Numbered from the stretch's first letter, positions 1 to 7,470 are shown. The stretch: DNA of 14,393 nt from Actinomycetota bacterium (GCA_013151655.1 JAADHX010000425.1:1-14393), one strand, 5' to 3'. The notes: a model not told the origin generated them from the sequence alone. Translations and numbers: made by a program.

Positions 1-178
1 GCGGTGCAGGATCAGGCGGCCGGTTACGGCCGTGAGTGAGAACAGCACGGGCTTGCAAAGCAAACACCTCCTGACCATCCAAACGCGAACGATGAAAATG
101 GATGCCGTTCAAAATCTTGTCGAGCGCGGTGATGTCTAGCTGGCTGAACTCCTCCTGAGTTAGATAAACAATCCGGCT
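1..178 (-). pseudogene. Partial or broken ORF running off the left edge
   Basis: Reading leftward from 178, the frame stays open for 59 codons to the window edge. The peptide looks protein-like (RIVYLTQEEF, then SQLDITALDKILNGIHFH, ending near HGRNRPPDPAP), unlike the cysteine-rich product of the competing frame at 24-302. An in-frame TGA (179-181) sits two codons after an ATG (185-187), and another TGA lies at 203-205. No ordinary start codon or Shine-Dalgarno is visible before the coherent part. It may be the C-terminal part of a gene whose start has decayed, or a gene using an unusual start. I do not recognise the family and assign no function. The rest of 1-374 shows nothing I can call, apart from a short direct repeat CACCTAG at 300-306 and 310-316. 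Confidence 0.3.
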
Positions 179-374
179 TCAATCCATACCAACAGCATAG
201 CATCACATGATGTGTTGGCAATATAAACACGAACAAAAGTTCGAGCAGGTTTCTGGCGCGTTCGGGCGCCCACTCGGGCGGGGTTGTTGATCGACAGGTC
301 ACCTAGGGCCACCTAGAACCGAGCCAGAGCGGGGCATCGGCCCGAGCGGACTTCCCAGCCCCCAGAATTTCAGA

Positions 375-1682
375 GTGCCGCGCTGCCTGGCGATTGGCAC
401 GGTGAGCGGTCTAGGCTTGTTTGACCGGCACAGATGGGCAGGTGGCCTAGTGGCCGGATTTGGAAGGCTTCAAGCGTCGCTGATGCTGGCCGTTGGCGTC
501 TCGATCTTGCTGAGTGCTCTTGCGCCCGGTGTCGACGCACAGCAGAGCGCAGATGTGCCCGAGCTAGGGGGGTCTTATCCGGCGGCGGATGACGCGTTCA
601 TTGTCGATCTCAGAGATCATCCCAACTTCTCAGGCGCTTGGATCGACCTCGCGGGCCGCATTCACCTTGCGTTCATCGAACACCCAGGTCCCGCCTCGCA
701 GTTTGAGACCACGGCGGAGGTGACGGTGCACTTTGGTCGCAGCCACAGTTTTGCTGCGATGGTGGCCGAACAGGCCCGAATTCTCGAAGCGTTTGGTTGG
801 GGTTCGTATGTTGATGAACTCCGCGGCGAGATCGTCATCGAGGTTCCGGCGGTTGGAACGGCTTCAGAAATTGACACCCAATTCCCCTATCGGATCGAAT
901 TAGTTGCACAAGAAGCGGTCTTCACGGCAGAAGCGCCTTCGCTGAAGGGATGGCTTCTCCGCTCCGACGGGGTTGTACAGGAGTTCGGATCGAACGCGTC
1001 AAGTAAGGCTGCAATTCCGGGAGCGGTTGCGATCAGCGCCACCCCGTCGGGCCTTGGCTATCACGTTGCAACCGCAGATGGCGCTGTCTCAAGCGTCGGC
1101 GATGCAGCGGTGGTAACCAGTGCGTTGCCTTCGCTAGACCTAAGGGCACCCATCGTTGATGCAACCACATCACCCACTGGCGCACTCTGGCTGATGGCTT
1201 CCGACGGAGGCATCTTTGCTTTCGGAGGGCGGTTTCACGGCTCGCTTGGTGCGCTAGTTCTGAACGAGCCGGTCGTGGCGATCGCTTCGACGCCGTCAGG
1301 AGATGGTTACTGGCTCGTTGCTTCTGATGGAGGCATCTTCGCCTTCGGAGATGCTGGTTTCCACGGATCCGTGCCATCTGTGCTGCCCGGTGTGCGGCTC
1401 AGTTCACCGATCGTTGGCATTGCTCCAACTCGATCAGGATTGGGCTACCTACTTCTCGCCACCGATGGCGGCGTGTTCGCCTTCGGAGATGCTCAGTTCG
1501 CCGGGTCCATACCAGACTTCAACGTCCAGCTGTCGGACCGCAACTGGAGATTCCTCGTATCAGACGGCGTGTCGCAATACGCTCTACTCGACACCAGCGG
1601 CGCCCTCGCGTCGTTCGGTTTCGAGCAAGGCTACTTCCCCATAACTATCGACCTCGTTGATGCTGCGATGTCGCTGCGATAA
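375..1682 (+). CDS. Secreted protein with six DGG(I/V)FAFGDA-type repeats, probable beta-propeller
   Basis: The product has 435 residues from the GTG at 375. A hydrophobic stretch at residues 36-50 followed by GVDA|QQ at 51-57 looks like a Sec signal peptide with a long basic n-region. A GTG at residue 26 (450) would give a more usual signal length, so the start is uncertain. Residues ~73-180 (DLRDHPNFSGAWIDLAGRIH, then a helical stretch, then GEIVIEV) resemble the pro-region fold of alpha-lytic/streptogrisin-type proteases, but no catalytic protease domain follows. Residues 192-420 hold six units starting near 192, 228, 270, 311, 357 and 401; the middle three are best preserved (ASDGGIFAFG, ASDGGIFAFGDAGFHGS, ATDGGVFAFGDAQFAGS). 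The ~40-residue period and count suggest a six-bladed propeller. Such repeats are common in secreted Acidimicrobiia proteins of unknown role. It stands alone, convergent with the next gene, and its substrate is unknown. Confidence 0.8.
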   Translation: MPRCLAIGTVSGLGLFDRHRWAGGLVAGFGRLQASLMLAVGVSILLSALAPGVDAQQSADVPELGGSYPAADDAFIVDLRDHPNFSGAWIDLAGRIHLAFIEHPGPASQFETTAEVTVHFGRSHSFAAMVAEQARILEAFGWGSYVDELRGEIVIEVPAVGTASEIDTQFPYRIELVAQEAVFTAEAPSLKGWLLRSDGVVQEFGSNASSKAAIPGAVAISATPSGLGYHVATADGAVSSVGDAAVVTSALPSLDLRAPIVDATTSPTGALWLMASDGGIFAFGGRFHGSLGALVLNEPVVAIASTPSGDGYWLVASDGGIFAFGDAGFHGSVPSVLPGVRLSSPIVGIAPTRSGLGYLLLATDGGVFAFGDAQFAGSIPDFNVQLSDRNWRFLVSDGVSQYALLDTSGALASFGFEQGYFPITIDLVDAAMSLR

Positions 1683-2016
1683 ACAACGGCCGAGAACGAG
1701 CGACGGTTTGACCAAGCCGACCTCAGACAGCGGCATCGGTGACTGGGTGCTAGCTGAGGATCCCGAGACTGGAGCTCGAGGAGCCTATTCACGTGGCCGA
1801 ACCGGAACCAGTTCTGACGTTTCGAGTGGCTGGGTTTGCCGCCGCTGAGAACCTCCGAGCGTCCGGAATCTCACCCGGCCGGCTACAGATTCGACGAGTG
1901 TTCCCACGGTCGCTGTATTCACTGGGTCCCAACTATGGCCTCGGGCGCTGCGAACAGCTGGCCCGACAGTTGCACTGTCAGAGGGATTTAAGAGTCGCCC
2001 GGTGCTGCATTGCGAT
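1683..2016. other. Convergent intergenic region
   Basis: These 334 bases separate two convergent genes. A frame from the GTG at 1793 (75 codons, preceded by GAGGAG) crosses into the neighbouring gene's end and its product looks arbitrary, so I do not call it a gene. The only clear structure is the perfect inverted repeat at 1965-1979. I see no RNA gene or mobile element remnant. Confidence 0.6.
1965..1979. terminator. Possible bidirectional terminator hairpin
   Basis: GACAGT-TGC-ACTGTC is a perfect 6-bp inverted repeat with a 3-nt loop. It lies between the convergent ends of the repeat protein and the Wzz-like gene, about 37 bp past the stop of the latter. No strong T-tract follows on either strand, so its role as a terminator is inferred mainly from position. 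Confidence 0.3.
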
Positions 2017-4020
2017 CTAATCGCTGACAGAGCGATGATCGAGGCGGCGGGTGAGCCAGTTGGGTCGTTCCGTAGTCGCCAGTCCCATCACCGCTGTGCC
2101 TGATTCCTCGAGTAGCCGAGCGACGGTGTCGACATCGGCACGAGGGGTCTTTCCGCTGACGCCAACGATTAGTGCTCGGTCGCAGGCCTGGGAGATCCGG
2201 ATGCCCTCGGCTTCTGTGAGGATCGGAGGAACGTCGACTATCACAATGTCAACAAGTTCTTGGGCCTCGGCAAGCAACGTCTGTAGCCGCTCGTCGTCTG
2301 GTGCTACCGAGTCGGGGCCGACACCCATCCCCGGCGGGAGAATATGAACGCCAGGGGCGATCACTGATTGGTGTGCGTTGGTGACCAGCAGGACCCGGTG
2401 GCCCTCTTGATGCATGGCGCATGCCATGTTGGCTGCGATTGTGGTCTTGCCTTCACCCGCTCGGGCAGAGACGACCGCTATCGCCGGTGTGTCGACGGCG
2501 TGGGTGTCGTTCAGCACAAGCAGAGCCAAGCGGCGGAGCGCAGTTGCAGCTCCGTTGGTGGGGTCGGTCACCACGACTGGTTCTCGGGCTGAGCGCGGGA
2601 TCTTTGGAATGTCCGCCAACACCACAAGGCCAGACTCGGGCTCGTGTGCAGCGTCCGCAGTTTCGGTCGCGGTGGCAAGGGCAGTCGGGGCACTCGTCGT
2701 TTCTACGTCTTGCGGGTCGTGTTCGTTAGCGGCGCCGAAGTAGTCGCTAACGACATCGTCTTCGAACGAATCCGCGAAGTCGGAGTCGTCGTCGACGCCT
2801 TCTTCAAGGTCGGAGAAGTGGTCGGCCGACTCGGCAGTCTCCGCTGGGTCTTGTGACGGGTCTGGTGCGAGCGCAGTCGAACCCAACGACTCAGCGGCGT
2901 CGTCGTAACCGATCTCATCTTCGAACACGAAGTCGGCGGACGGTTCCCACTCCAGCGTTGGTTCCTCAACCCGATACATCATTCGCGAACCGGGCGCGAC
3001 ATCATCAGCGAACGGGATTGCGGAGGGTTCGTCGAGTTGGTGTCGAGTCTGGCGATGGGCCCGTCGCGCCGCCATCGAGCGTTCGACCATGACGGCGATC
3101 ATGATTCCGAGCATTAGCCCAAGGAGCGACCCGATAGCGAGGTATGCAACTCGTGGATTCGACACCACGAGCGTGCCAGCTTCGGCCCGATCGAGCACCT
3201 CGCCACCGTCGATTTCGATCGTCGAAAGATCGACTAACTCTCTTCGGAATCCGCTGATTTGGGTGCCGACGAGCTCTTTGGTCGTTGCAGCGGCAGCCAT
3301 TTGTTCGGGGGAGACACTCGTTGGAAGGTTGGCAAGTTCTGCCTTGAGCACGGCGATTGGATCGCCGGTGGGTTCGTTGTCGTCGCCTTGGATCTGGCCG
3401 ATGGCAACGATCTCTTCGAGGCGTTCGACTCGGCGTTCGAGGTCCGCTATCGCTGCGGCCTCGCGTTCGGCGATATTGACGGTGAGGTTGGCGGCAGTCA
3501 GCTGTGTGGTGCTAGCCGATATCGCCCCCGCAAGGAGCGCAGTCTGGCTATCGCGAACATTGATAGCGCCTTGGGTCCTGGCTATTAGATACGCATCGGC
3601 CAGAGCATCGACCATGGCGGCGGCCACGTCTGGATCTGCGTCGAGGTAGGTCATTACGACGATCTGGGAGTCGGCTCGAACCCTTACCTTGAGCTGATCA
3701 TCAATGTCTCCGATGCTCTGAGTAACGGGTGCATCGTCGCCGAGAGCAACGAGAGCGGCCCTGATAACTGAGTCAGAGCTGGCCAGCTCGACCTCGGTTC
3801 CTTCGTTGATGACCTGATCGACCCGGATGTTCGAGTTGAGAATCGAGTCGGTGACTGGCCTTATGAGAACACGCGTCTCGGCTTCAAATACGGCCGCGGG
3901 TGTAGCCGGTGCAAGGGTGAACCCGGCAAAGAGGCCAAGTAACGCGAGACCGAGCGGCAAGTACCAGCGCTTGGTCATCGCGGTTGTGAAGAATGTGAGT
4001 TCGACTTGATCGTCGGTCAT
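2017..4020 (-). CDS. Wzz-like polysaccharide co-polymerase fused to a degenerate BY-kinase-type ATPase
   Basis: The 667 residues read in order as a short cytosolic N-terminus, TM1 (~21-38), an extracytoplasmic region with a coiled-coil-like stretch (~160-205), TM2 (~292-312), a long acidic linker (~330-460, many D/E) and a C-terminal P-loop domain (~463-660). This is the plan of Wzz/tyrosine autokinase proteins that control chain length or export of capsular or exopolysaccharide. Walker A is clear (SARAGEGKTT, 518-527), as is Walker B (VDIVIVDVPP, 590-599). The expected Walker A-prime (DADLRRP-like) after strand two is replaced by VLLVTNAHQS, about 30-40 residues between it and Walker B are missing, and the C-terminus (LDHRSVSD) has no tyrosine cluster. 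Tyrosine kinase activity is therefore doubtful, while ATP binding is plausible. No polysaccharide genes adjoin it. It lies on the same strand as leuD but behind two hairpins, so I infer it is a separate unit. Confidence 0.8.
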   Translation of the reverse strand: MTDDQVELTFFTTAMTKRWYLPLGLALLGLFAGFTLAPATPAAVFEAETRVLIRPVTDSILNSNIRVDQVINEGTEVELASSDSVIRAALVALGDDAPVTQSIGDIDDQLKVRVRADSQIVVMTYLDADPDVAAAMVDALADAYLIARTQGAINVRDSQTALLAGAISASTTQLTAANLTVNIAEREAAAIADLERRVERLEEIVAIGQIQGDDNEPTGDPIAVLKAELANLPTSVSPEQMAAAATTKELVGTQISGFRRELVDLSTIEIDGGEVLDRAEAGTLVVSNPRVAYLAIGSLLGLMLGIMIAVMVERSMAARRAHRQTRHQLDEPSAIPFADDVAPGSRMMYRVEEPTLEWEPSADFVFEDEIGYDDAAESLGSTALAPDPSQDPAETAESADHFSDLEEGVDDDSDFADSFEDDVVSDYFGAANEHDPQDVETTSAPTALATATETADAAHEPESGLVVLADIPKIPRSAREPVVVTDPTNGAATALRRLALLVLNDTHAVDTPAIAVVSARAGEGKTTIAANMACAMHQEGHRVLLVTNAHQSVIAPGVHILPPGMGVGPDSVAPDDERLQTLLAEAQELVDIVIVDVPPILTEAEGIRISQACDRALIVGVSGKTPRADVDTVARLLEESGTAVMGLATTERPNWLTRRLDHRSVSD

Positions 4021-4077
4021 TGAGAATCCGCCACGGAGGCTTAGAGATTGGAACCGATGGGTCTGTCGTCAACAACG

Positions 4078-4095
4078 GGGTCCACCTGAGGACCC
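4078..4095 (-). terminator. Second hairpin between leuD and the Wzz-like gene
   Basis: GGGTCC-ACCTGA-GGACCC on the plus strand is a perfect 6-bp inverted repeat with a 6-nt loop. It follows the first hairpin downstream of leuD. It could be a second terminator or part of the leader of the Wzz-like gene, whose ATG is at 4020. Confidence 0.35.
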
Positions 4096-4111
4096 ATATA
4101 GACAACGCATC

Positions 4112-4127
4112 GGCCCGTCGGCGGGCC
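4112..4127 (-). terminator. Probable leuCD terminator hairpin
   Basis: GGCCCG-TCGG-CGGGCC is a perfect GC-only 6-bp stem with a 4-nt loop, starting 7 bp after the leuD stop. The downstream minus-strand bases (GATGCGTTGTCTATAT) are only mildly T-rich, so the hairpin is weak as an intrinsic terminator but well placed. Confidence 0.45.
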
Positions 4128-4133
4128 TCGACC

Positions 4134-4724
4134 CTAGATCGATGGCATCCAAGCTGGTCTGGTTGCCTCGAAGCTGTCGATCGACGCGAGGTGGCGCTCG
4201 GTTATACCAATGTCGTCAAGACCCTCGAGGAACCGTTCTTGGGTGGAAGCGTCGAGGTGGAACCGGACTTCGATGTCAAGCTCGGGCGCTTCAAGCAGTA
4301 GCCGCTCGACGTCGACTGTTATCTCGACGTCTGGGTTGGTTTGGACTCCGTCCATGATTTGTCGTCCGACTTCGGGAGTAACAACTACCGGTACGAGGCC
4401 GTTCTTCGTGCAGTTGTTTGAGAAGATGTCGGCGAACCTCGGCGCGATCACTGCATCGAAGCCGTGCTGCTGGAGCGCCCAGACTGCATGCTCGCGCGAT
4501 GAGCCGGTGCCGAAATTGTTGCCAGCAACCAAGATGTTCGCACCTGCGTAGGCCTCGTTGTTCATAACGAAACTGCGATCGTCGCGCCACTCTGAGAACA
4601 GGCCCTTTTCGAACCCGGTTCGTTCGACTCGTTTCAACCAGTCGCTTGGGATGATCTGGTCGGTGTCTACATCTGATCGGTCCAGTGGTACGGCGGTACC
4701 AGTGATGACTCGTACTACCTTCAT
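4134..4724 (-). CDS. leuD: 3-isopropylmalate dehydratase small subunit (also citramalate isomerisation)
   Basis: The 196-residue product begins MKVVRVITGTAVPLDRSDVD. The open frame extends further upstream to about 5354, but that part is shadow sequence inside leuC. The ATG at 4722-4724 overlaps the leuC TGA as ATGA, which fixes the start and suggests translational coupling. Family hallmarks are DVDTDQIIP (18-26), GNNFGTGSSREHAVWAL (68-84) and RFADIFSNNCTKNGL (96-110). The length is normal for LeuD. With LeuC it forms the [4Fe-4S] heterodimer that isomerises 2- to 3-isopropylmalate. Because cimA lies in this window, the same enzyme would also be expected to convert citramalate to 3-methylmalate (via citraconate) for isoleucine. 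Confidence 0.95.
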   Translation of the reverse strand: MKVVRVITGTAVPLDRSDVDTDQIIPSDWLKRVERTGFEKGLFSEWRDDRSFVMNNEAYAGANILVAGNNFGTGSSREHAVWALQQHGFDAVIAPRFADIFSNNCTKNGLVPVVVTPEVGRQIMDGVQTNPDVEITVDVERLLLEAPELDIEVRFHLDASTQERFLEGLDDIGITERHLASIDSFEATRPAWMPSI

Positions 4725-6163
4725 GACGCTTCCACTTTCTGAAGATCGGCTGGCATGGCGAAGTGGCCGGCGATTGCGGTGGCGGCGGCTACTGCTGGCG
4801 ACACGAGGTGAGTGCGACCGCCGCGTCCTTGGCGGCCTTCGAAGTTGCGGTTGGACGTAGACGCGCATCGTTCGCCGACGCTCAGTTTGTCTGGGTTCAT
4901 CGCCAAACACATTGAGCAGCCCGGTTCGCGCCAGTCGAAACCGGCGGCTGTAAAGGTCTCGTGCAGACCTTCGGCTTCGGCTTGCCGTTTGACGGCGTGA
5001 GAACCCGGCACCACCAGAGTCCGAACGCCGTTGGCAACTGTGCGACCTCTTGCTACCTCGGCCGCGGCCCGGAAATCTTCGATGCGACCGTTGGTGCATG
5101 ACCCGATGAACACGGTGTCGACGGCAACTTCGCGCATTGGAGTTCCGGCTACGAGGCCCATGTAGTCGAGTGCTCGCCTGGCGGCGTCGCGTTCGCCCTC
5201 GTCGGTGAAACTCTGCGGAGTGGGGATCATCGAATCGACACGCATCACCTGCGCAGGGTTCGTTCCCCATGACACATGAGCGACGATGTCGGCCCCATCG
5301 AGGACAACTTCCTTGTCGAACACTGCGTCGTCGTCGGTGCGCAAGCTTGACCATTCGGCCACCGCTGCGTCCCAGTCGGCGCCGGTTGGGCAGTATTTGC
5401 GGCCTCGCAGATACTCGAATGTGGTGGCGTCGGGAGCGATGAGTCCGGCCTTGGCCCCAGCTTCGATCGACATGTTACACACCGTCATTCGACCCTCCAT
5501 GGACAGAGCTTCGATGACCGGTCCGCGATATTCGATCACGTAGCCAATGCCACCGCCTGTACCGATGCGGCCGATTATGGCCAGAACGACGTCCTTGGCC
5601 GACGACCCTGGCGGGAGTTCGCCGTTGATCGTGATGGCCATGGTCCCAGAAGGGTGTTGCGGCAATGTCTGTGTTGCCAGAACGTGTTCGACCTCGCTGG
5701 TTCCAATGCCGAAGGCCAAGGCCCCGAAGGCACCGTGGGTAGCGGTGTGACTGTCGCCGCACACGACGGTCATCCCTGGTTGGGTCATTCCCTGTTCGGG
5801 CCCAATAACGTGAACGATTCCTTGCCCAGGGTCGCCCATTGGATAGTTGGTGATGCCGAATTCTGAGGTGTTGGCCCGTAGGGTGTCGACCTGGATCCGG
5901 CTGACTGGGTCGGCGATTGGCTGGTCGATGTTGGCGGTGGGCACGTTGTGATCTTCGGTTGCCACTGTTAAGTCGGGTCGCCTTACGCCTCGGCCAGACA
6001 ATCGGAGGCCGTCGAATGCCTGCGGCGACGTGACTTCGTGAATGAGGTGCAGATCGATGTAAAGGAGTTCTTGGTCGTCATCGTGCCGTACCACGTGCCG
6101 ATCCCAGACCTTTTGACTCAGTGTCTGTGGCCGTGTCGATGCTGCGGTTTCGTCGTCTGGCAT
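4721..6163 (-). CDS. leuC: 3-isopropylmalate dehydratase large subunit (also citramalate isomerisation)
   Basis: The product is 480 residues if translation begins at the ATG at 6161-6163 (MPDDETAAS). I prefer it to the ATG at 6182-6184, seven codons upstream, because AGAGG lies 7 nt before it, while the upstream ATG has no ribosome site and falls close to the operator. Motifs in 480-residue numbering are VATEDHNVPT (~67-76), CGDSHTATHGAFGALAFGIG (~135-154), GSCTNG with Cys356, and GCSMCLAMN with Cys416 and Cys419; these are the three cysteine ligands of the aconitase-type [4Fe-4S] cluster. Length and motifs are normal for LeuC. It overlaps leuD by 4 nt and is transcribed divergently from the IclR regulator across a short operator region. 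It catalyses the isomerase step of leucine synthesis and probably the matching step of the citramalate route. Confidence 0.94.
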   Translation of the reverse strand: MPDDETAASTRPQTLSQKVWDRHVVRHDDDQELLYIDLHLIHEVTSPQAFDGLRLSGRGVRRPDLTVATEDHNVPTANIDQPIADPVSRIQVDTLRANTSEFGITNYPMGDPGQGIVHVIGPEQGMTQPGMTVVCGDSHTATHGAFGALAFGIGTSEVEHVLATQTLPQHPSGTMAITINGELPPGSSAKDVVLAIIGRIGTGGGIGYVIEYRGPVIEALSMEGRMTVCNMSIEAGAKAGLIAPDATTFEYLRGRKYCPTGADWDAAVAEWSSLRTDDDAVFDKEVVLDGADIVAHVSWGTNPAQVMRVDSMIPTPQSFTDEGERDAARRALDYMGLVAGTPMREVAVDTVFIGSCTNGRIEDFRAAAEVARGRTVANGVRTLVVPGSHAVKRQAEAEGLHETFTAAGFDWREPGCSMCLAMNPDKLSVGERCASTSNRNFEGRQGRGGRTHLVSPAVAAATAIAGHFAMPADLQKVEAS

Positions 6164-6191
6164 TTGGTGGCCTCTGGTGTCCATCGGTCGT

Positions 6192-6227
6192 TTGCTATCT
6201 CATATAGTGAGACAGTAGTCTCATTAC
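6192..6227 (+). promoter_or_regulatory. Divergent leuC / regulator control region with leaderless promoter for the regulator
   Basis: Reading plus, TTGCTA (6192-6197), an 18-nt spacer and TAGTCT (6216-6221, fits TANNNT) are followed by 6 nt and then the GTG start at 6228. This spacing puts the transcription start on the first base of the start codon, and no Shine-Dalgarno is present, so a leaderless mRNA is likely. On the minus strand a TATA-rich core (around 6201-6206) could serve leuC. The operator repeats lie between and over these elements, as expected for shared repression and autoregulation. All of this is read from sequence without transcript data. Confidence 0.6.
6198..6223. promoter_or_regulatory. 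Candidate IclR-type operator: three TCTCA/TGAGA half-sites
   Basis: TCTCA (6198-6202), TGAGA (6208-6212) and TCTCA (6219-6223) alternate in orientation. The second and third make a perfect inverted repeat, TGAGAC-AGTA-GTCTCA (6208-6223), extended by matching TA/TA pairs outside one mismatch. The first and second make TCTCA-N5-TGAGA. The middle half-site is shared, which fits two dimers competing or binding side by side. It sits exactly between leuC and the neighbouring IclR gene, so the NdgR/LtbR-like protein is the obvious ligand, an inference from context. Confidence 0.6.
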
Positions 6228-6890
6228 GTGGACACCATCGTAAGTGCTGTAGGCGTAATAGACAAGGCGATGAATCTGGTCGAGCTGTTACAGGCCAGGC
6301 CTCATTCGTTATCTGAGCTGGTGGAGGCGTCGGGTTACAGTCGTGCCACCACTCATCGTTTGCTTTCATCGCTCGTCGACCACCAGCTGGTTCGTCGGGA
6401 TCATGTCGGCAATTATGACCTTGGTTGGCGGCTAGTGGAATGGGGGCGAAGGGCCGAGACCCGGTGGGATTTAGCCGTGGAAGCCAGGCCCGTGCTCGAA
6501 GCATTGCGAGTCGAGACTGGCGAAAGCGTCCAGCTATACGTGCGTCACGGTGACGTGCGCGTATGTGCGTTGGCGGTCGACTCGCCTGACGAACTTCGCA
6601 CCGTGGTGCAGCCGGGAGCAAGGTTGCCCCTCGACCGCGGCTCGTCGGGAGCAGCCTTGACCACAAGGCTTGGCGCCCAAGGTTGGGTCGCCAGCGTTGG
6701 TGAGAGGGCGCCCGGCGTGGCGTCGGTGAGTGCTCCGGTGATCGTTTCAGGCGAAGTGGTTGCGGCTCTTGGGGTTTCGGGTCCGATTGAGCGGCTAAGC
6801 GAAGACCCAGGATCGCTCCACGGTCCCCAAGTGGTTACGGCCGCGGTCGAACTTGCAAACCGAATACTCGCATCACGCGAAACGAGCTAA
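6228..6890 (+). CDS. ndgR: IclR-family regulator, NdgR/LtbR-like, of branched-chain amino acid genes
   Basis: The 220-residue product has an N-terminal winged helix-turn-helix (about 8-70; GVIDKAMNLVELL, then SLSELVEASGYSRATTHRLL with the recognition helix near 38-48) and a C-terminal IclR effector domain (~78-212). The signature stretches GESVQLYVRHGDVRVCAL (98-115) and GERAPGVASVSAP (158-170) followed by LGVSGPIERL closely recall Streptomyces NdgR and Corynebacterium LtbR, which sit divergent to leuCD and control leucine genes. The arrangement here is the same. The start is a GTG without a Shine-Dalgarno, 6 nt behind a -10 element. IclR effectors bind the C-terminal domain; the ligand is not readable from sequence, though a leucine-pathway metabolite is a reasonable guess. 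It is slightly shorter than typical IclR proteins (~240-250). Confidence 0.88.
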   Translation: MDTIVSAVGVIDKAMNLVELLQARPHSLSELVEASGYSRATTHRLLSSLVDHQLVRRDHVGNYDLGWRLVEWGRRAETRWDLAVEARPVLEALRVETGESVQLYVRHGDVRVCALAVDSPDELRTVVQPGARLPLDRGSSGAALTTRLGAQGWVASVGERAPGVASVSAPVIVSGEVVAALGVSGPIERLSEDPGSLHGPQVVTAAVELANRILASRETS

Positions 6891-6912
6891 CAGCCCACGT
6901 CTCGCGATCTAG

Positions 6913-7386
6913 CTATCGGACGCTGACCGACACCAACTCGACGGTTAGCTCGGCACCCGAGGGTGCTGCGAACACGATGGTGTCGCCTTGTTTCGCGCCC
7001 TCAAGGGACTTACCAAGAGGCGACCCTGGCGAACAGATTTCGAGGCCATCGCGTTGCTCTTCGATGCTGCCGAACAGCATCTTTTCGGTGGTGGTGTCGC
7101 CCTCGTAACGAAGCTCGACGATGCAGCCAGGTGAGACCAGTCCGTTGGCGGCTACTTCGATGATCTCGGCGTCTTCGATGATGCCCCAGAGCTGAACAAT
7201 ACGGCCCTCCATCTTGCCTTGTTCTTCTTTGGCCGCGTGGTAGTCGCCATTTTCCTTGAGGTCGCCGAGCAGGCGCGCTTGTTCGATCTTGTCGGCGATG
7301 TCGATTCGACCTCGACCGGTCAGGTCGCGGTGTTCTTCGGCGAGGCGGTCGTATGCCGCTTGGGAGATGCGATGGACTTCAGCCAT
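6913..7386 (-). CDS. greA: Transcription elongation factor GreA
   Basis: The 157-residue product has the full GreA plan: an N-terminal antiparallel coiled coil (~8-75) and a C-terminal FKBP-like domain (~82-156) with PGCIVELRYEGD (86-97) and GSPLGKSLEGAKQGD (121-135). The coiled-coil tip carries ARLLGDLKENGDYHAAKEEQG, with the acidic pair Asp42 and Glu45 that co-ordinates the catalytic Mg2+ in the RNA polymerase secondary channel. GreA rescues backtracked polymerase by stimulating transcript cleavage. The gene is convergent with the IclR gene (22-bp gap) and divergent from leuB. It has no Shine-Dalgarno but a good promoter directly before the ATG. Nothing links it functionally to the leucine genes. 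Confidence 0.95.
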   Translation of the reverse strand: MAEVHRISQAAYDRLAEEHRDLTGRGRIDIADKIEQARLLGDLKENGDYHAAKEEQGKMEGRIVQLWGIIEDAEIIEVAANGLVSPGCIVELRYEGDTTTEKMLFGSIEEQRDGLEICSPGSPLGKSLEGAKQGDTIVFAAPSGAELTVELVSVSVR

Positions 7387-7421
7387 CTAAGGAATGATAG
7401 AGGTGCACCGACCGTCGTCAA
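7387..7421 (-). promoter_or_regulatory. Leaderless greA promoter
   Basis: On the minus strand, TTGACG (7416-7421, 5 of 6 to consensus), a 16-nt spacer and TATCAT (7394-7399) are followed by 7 nt and then the greA ATG. No ribosome binding site precedes the ATG, so transcription probably starts at or next to it. Confidence 0.6.
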
Positions 7422-7470
7422 CGTCTGACAGGATGGCGGGCTGAATCTTCAGCGACATTAGGAGAACGCA

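Noticed and set aside
24..302. 92-codon minus-strand ORF
   Set aside because: The product is rich in Cys, His and Pro without order, and the neighbouring frame at 1-178 gives a more natural protein sequence.
1793..2020. 75-codon plus-strand ORF between convergent genes
   Set aside because: A GAGGAG precedes its GTG, but the product is arbitrary at its C-terminus and it overlaps the end of the Wzz-like gene. I could not support it as a gene.
3089..3649. 186-codon plus-strand ORF opposite the Wzz-like gene
   Set aside because: It lies wholly inside the coding region of the extracytoplasmic domain, is Ser/Ala/Arg-rich, and the minus frame has recognisable TM and Walker motifs.
4725..5354. 210-codon N-terminal extension of leuD
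   Set aside because: It is arginine-rich shadow sequence inside leuC; the ATGA overlap at 4721-4724 gives the natural leuD start.
7441..7452. CTGAA-TC-TTCAG as a second regulator site before leuB
   Set aside because: It is symmetric but shares little with TGAGAC-N4-GTCTCA beyond TGA/TCA ends, so I do not call an operator at leuB.
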